DNA of 26,227 nt from NIOZ-UU13 sp032250555 (GTDB taxonomy: Bacteria > Planctomycetota > Phycisphaerae > Sedimentisphaerales > Anaerobacaceae), in NCBI GenBank assembly GCA_032250555.1, contig JAVVFI010000016.1, positions 1 through 26,227 of the forward strand. Direction: 5' to 3'. Every line of letters begins with the position of its first letter. The stretch's first letter is position 1. Under the pieces are notes generated by a model. It was not told the DNA's origin. It was given only the letters and a program-made list of their open reading frames with translations, and did not search any database. Both the position numbers and the translations under genes were made by a program. Shown here one piece after another: positions 26,044 through 26,227 of this stretch.

Positions 26044-26227
26044 ATGAACCGGCGTAAATTTTTACAAAATGCGGGACAATTTTCGGCAATGGGATTCATT
26101 GCTGCATCCTTAACAAATAATTCGAAGACTCGGGCGGGTAGGTCGCCTAAAAGGATTAAGGTCGGTCAGATTGGAACGGCCCATGCACATGCATCGGGTA
26201 AGATGGCAACGCTGAGAAAGCTGAGCG
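26044..26227 (+). CDS. Tat-exported protein, probably Gfo/Idh/MocA-family oxidoreductase (3' partial)
   Basis: It starts at ATG 26044, preceded by AAAGGA at 7-nt spacing, and runs off the right edge after 61 codons. The N-terminus has a twin-arginine motif (MNRRKFLQNAG, RR at 3-4) and a hydrophobic segment (SAMGFIAASL). Next comes KRIKVGQIGTAHAHASGKM, which resembles the first strand and glycine-rich turn of a Rossmann fold as found in exported Gfo/Idh/MocA proteins of Planctomycetota. These use NAD(P) and act on sugars or related compounds, but the visible part is too short to fix the family or substrate. It is likely a separate transcript from the CotH-like gene. Confidence 0.75.
   Translation, partial: MNRRKFLQNAGQFSAMGFIAASLTNNSKTRAGRSPKRIKVGQIGTAHAHASGKMATLRKLS

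Overview
The window looks like a piece of a Planctomycetota chromosome, most likely of the Phycisphaerae type. That call is an inference from protein style. The window holds large secreted LamG/jelly-roll proteins with FN3-like repeats, Tat-exported sulfatases of the CxPxR class, PQQ-like beta-propellers fused to a methyltransferase-like head, a CotH-type protein with lamin-tail domains, and a Tat-exported oxidoreductase start. Nearly every gene product carries an export signal, so the locus concerns the cell envelope or exterior. No rRNA, tRNA, CRISPR array, insertion sequence or transposase was seen.

Layout. Positions 1-6933 (+): two tandem paralogues, 18 bp apart, of a propeller protein with a methyltransferase-like N-terminus. 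The first is cut by the left edge; the second has an intact signal peptide and an extra LamG-type domain. Positions 7035-15668 (-): three genes for secreted LamG proteins, each with its own promoter, long leader and terminator. Positions 16180-19208 (-): a two-gene sulfatase operon, divergent from a third sulfatase at 19369-21030 (+). Positions 21222-21440 (-): a small lipoprotein, divergent from a 1366-residue CotH/lamin-tail protein at 21743-25843 (+). At 26044 (+) a Tat-exported protein, probably Gfo/Idh/MocA-like, runs off the right edge.

The most striking non-coding signal is a repeated regulatory module around the three LamG genes. Each has an upstream promoter with the same consensus (TTGA[C/A]G, 18 nt, extended -10 TGGTATA) inside a conserved block, and each has a related terminator hairpin. 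Two of the leaders share a stem-loop with an identical 5-nt loop, whose differences keep pairing through G-U wobbles in the mRNA. This suggests a co-regulated family of surface proteins with a post-transcriptional element. Between two of these units lies a 157-bp patch of nested inverted repeats with no assigned function.

How the genes may work together (inference): the sulfatases could desulfate sulfated polysaccharides outside the cytoplasm, while the LamG, lamin-tail and propeller proteins could bind or organise glycans or matrix. No glycoside hydrolase, SusC/D-like transporter, sulfatase-maturation enzyme or regulator gene is present, so a complete polysaccharide-utilisation locus is not shown.
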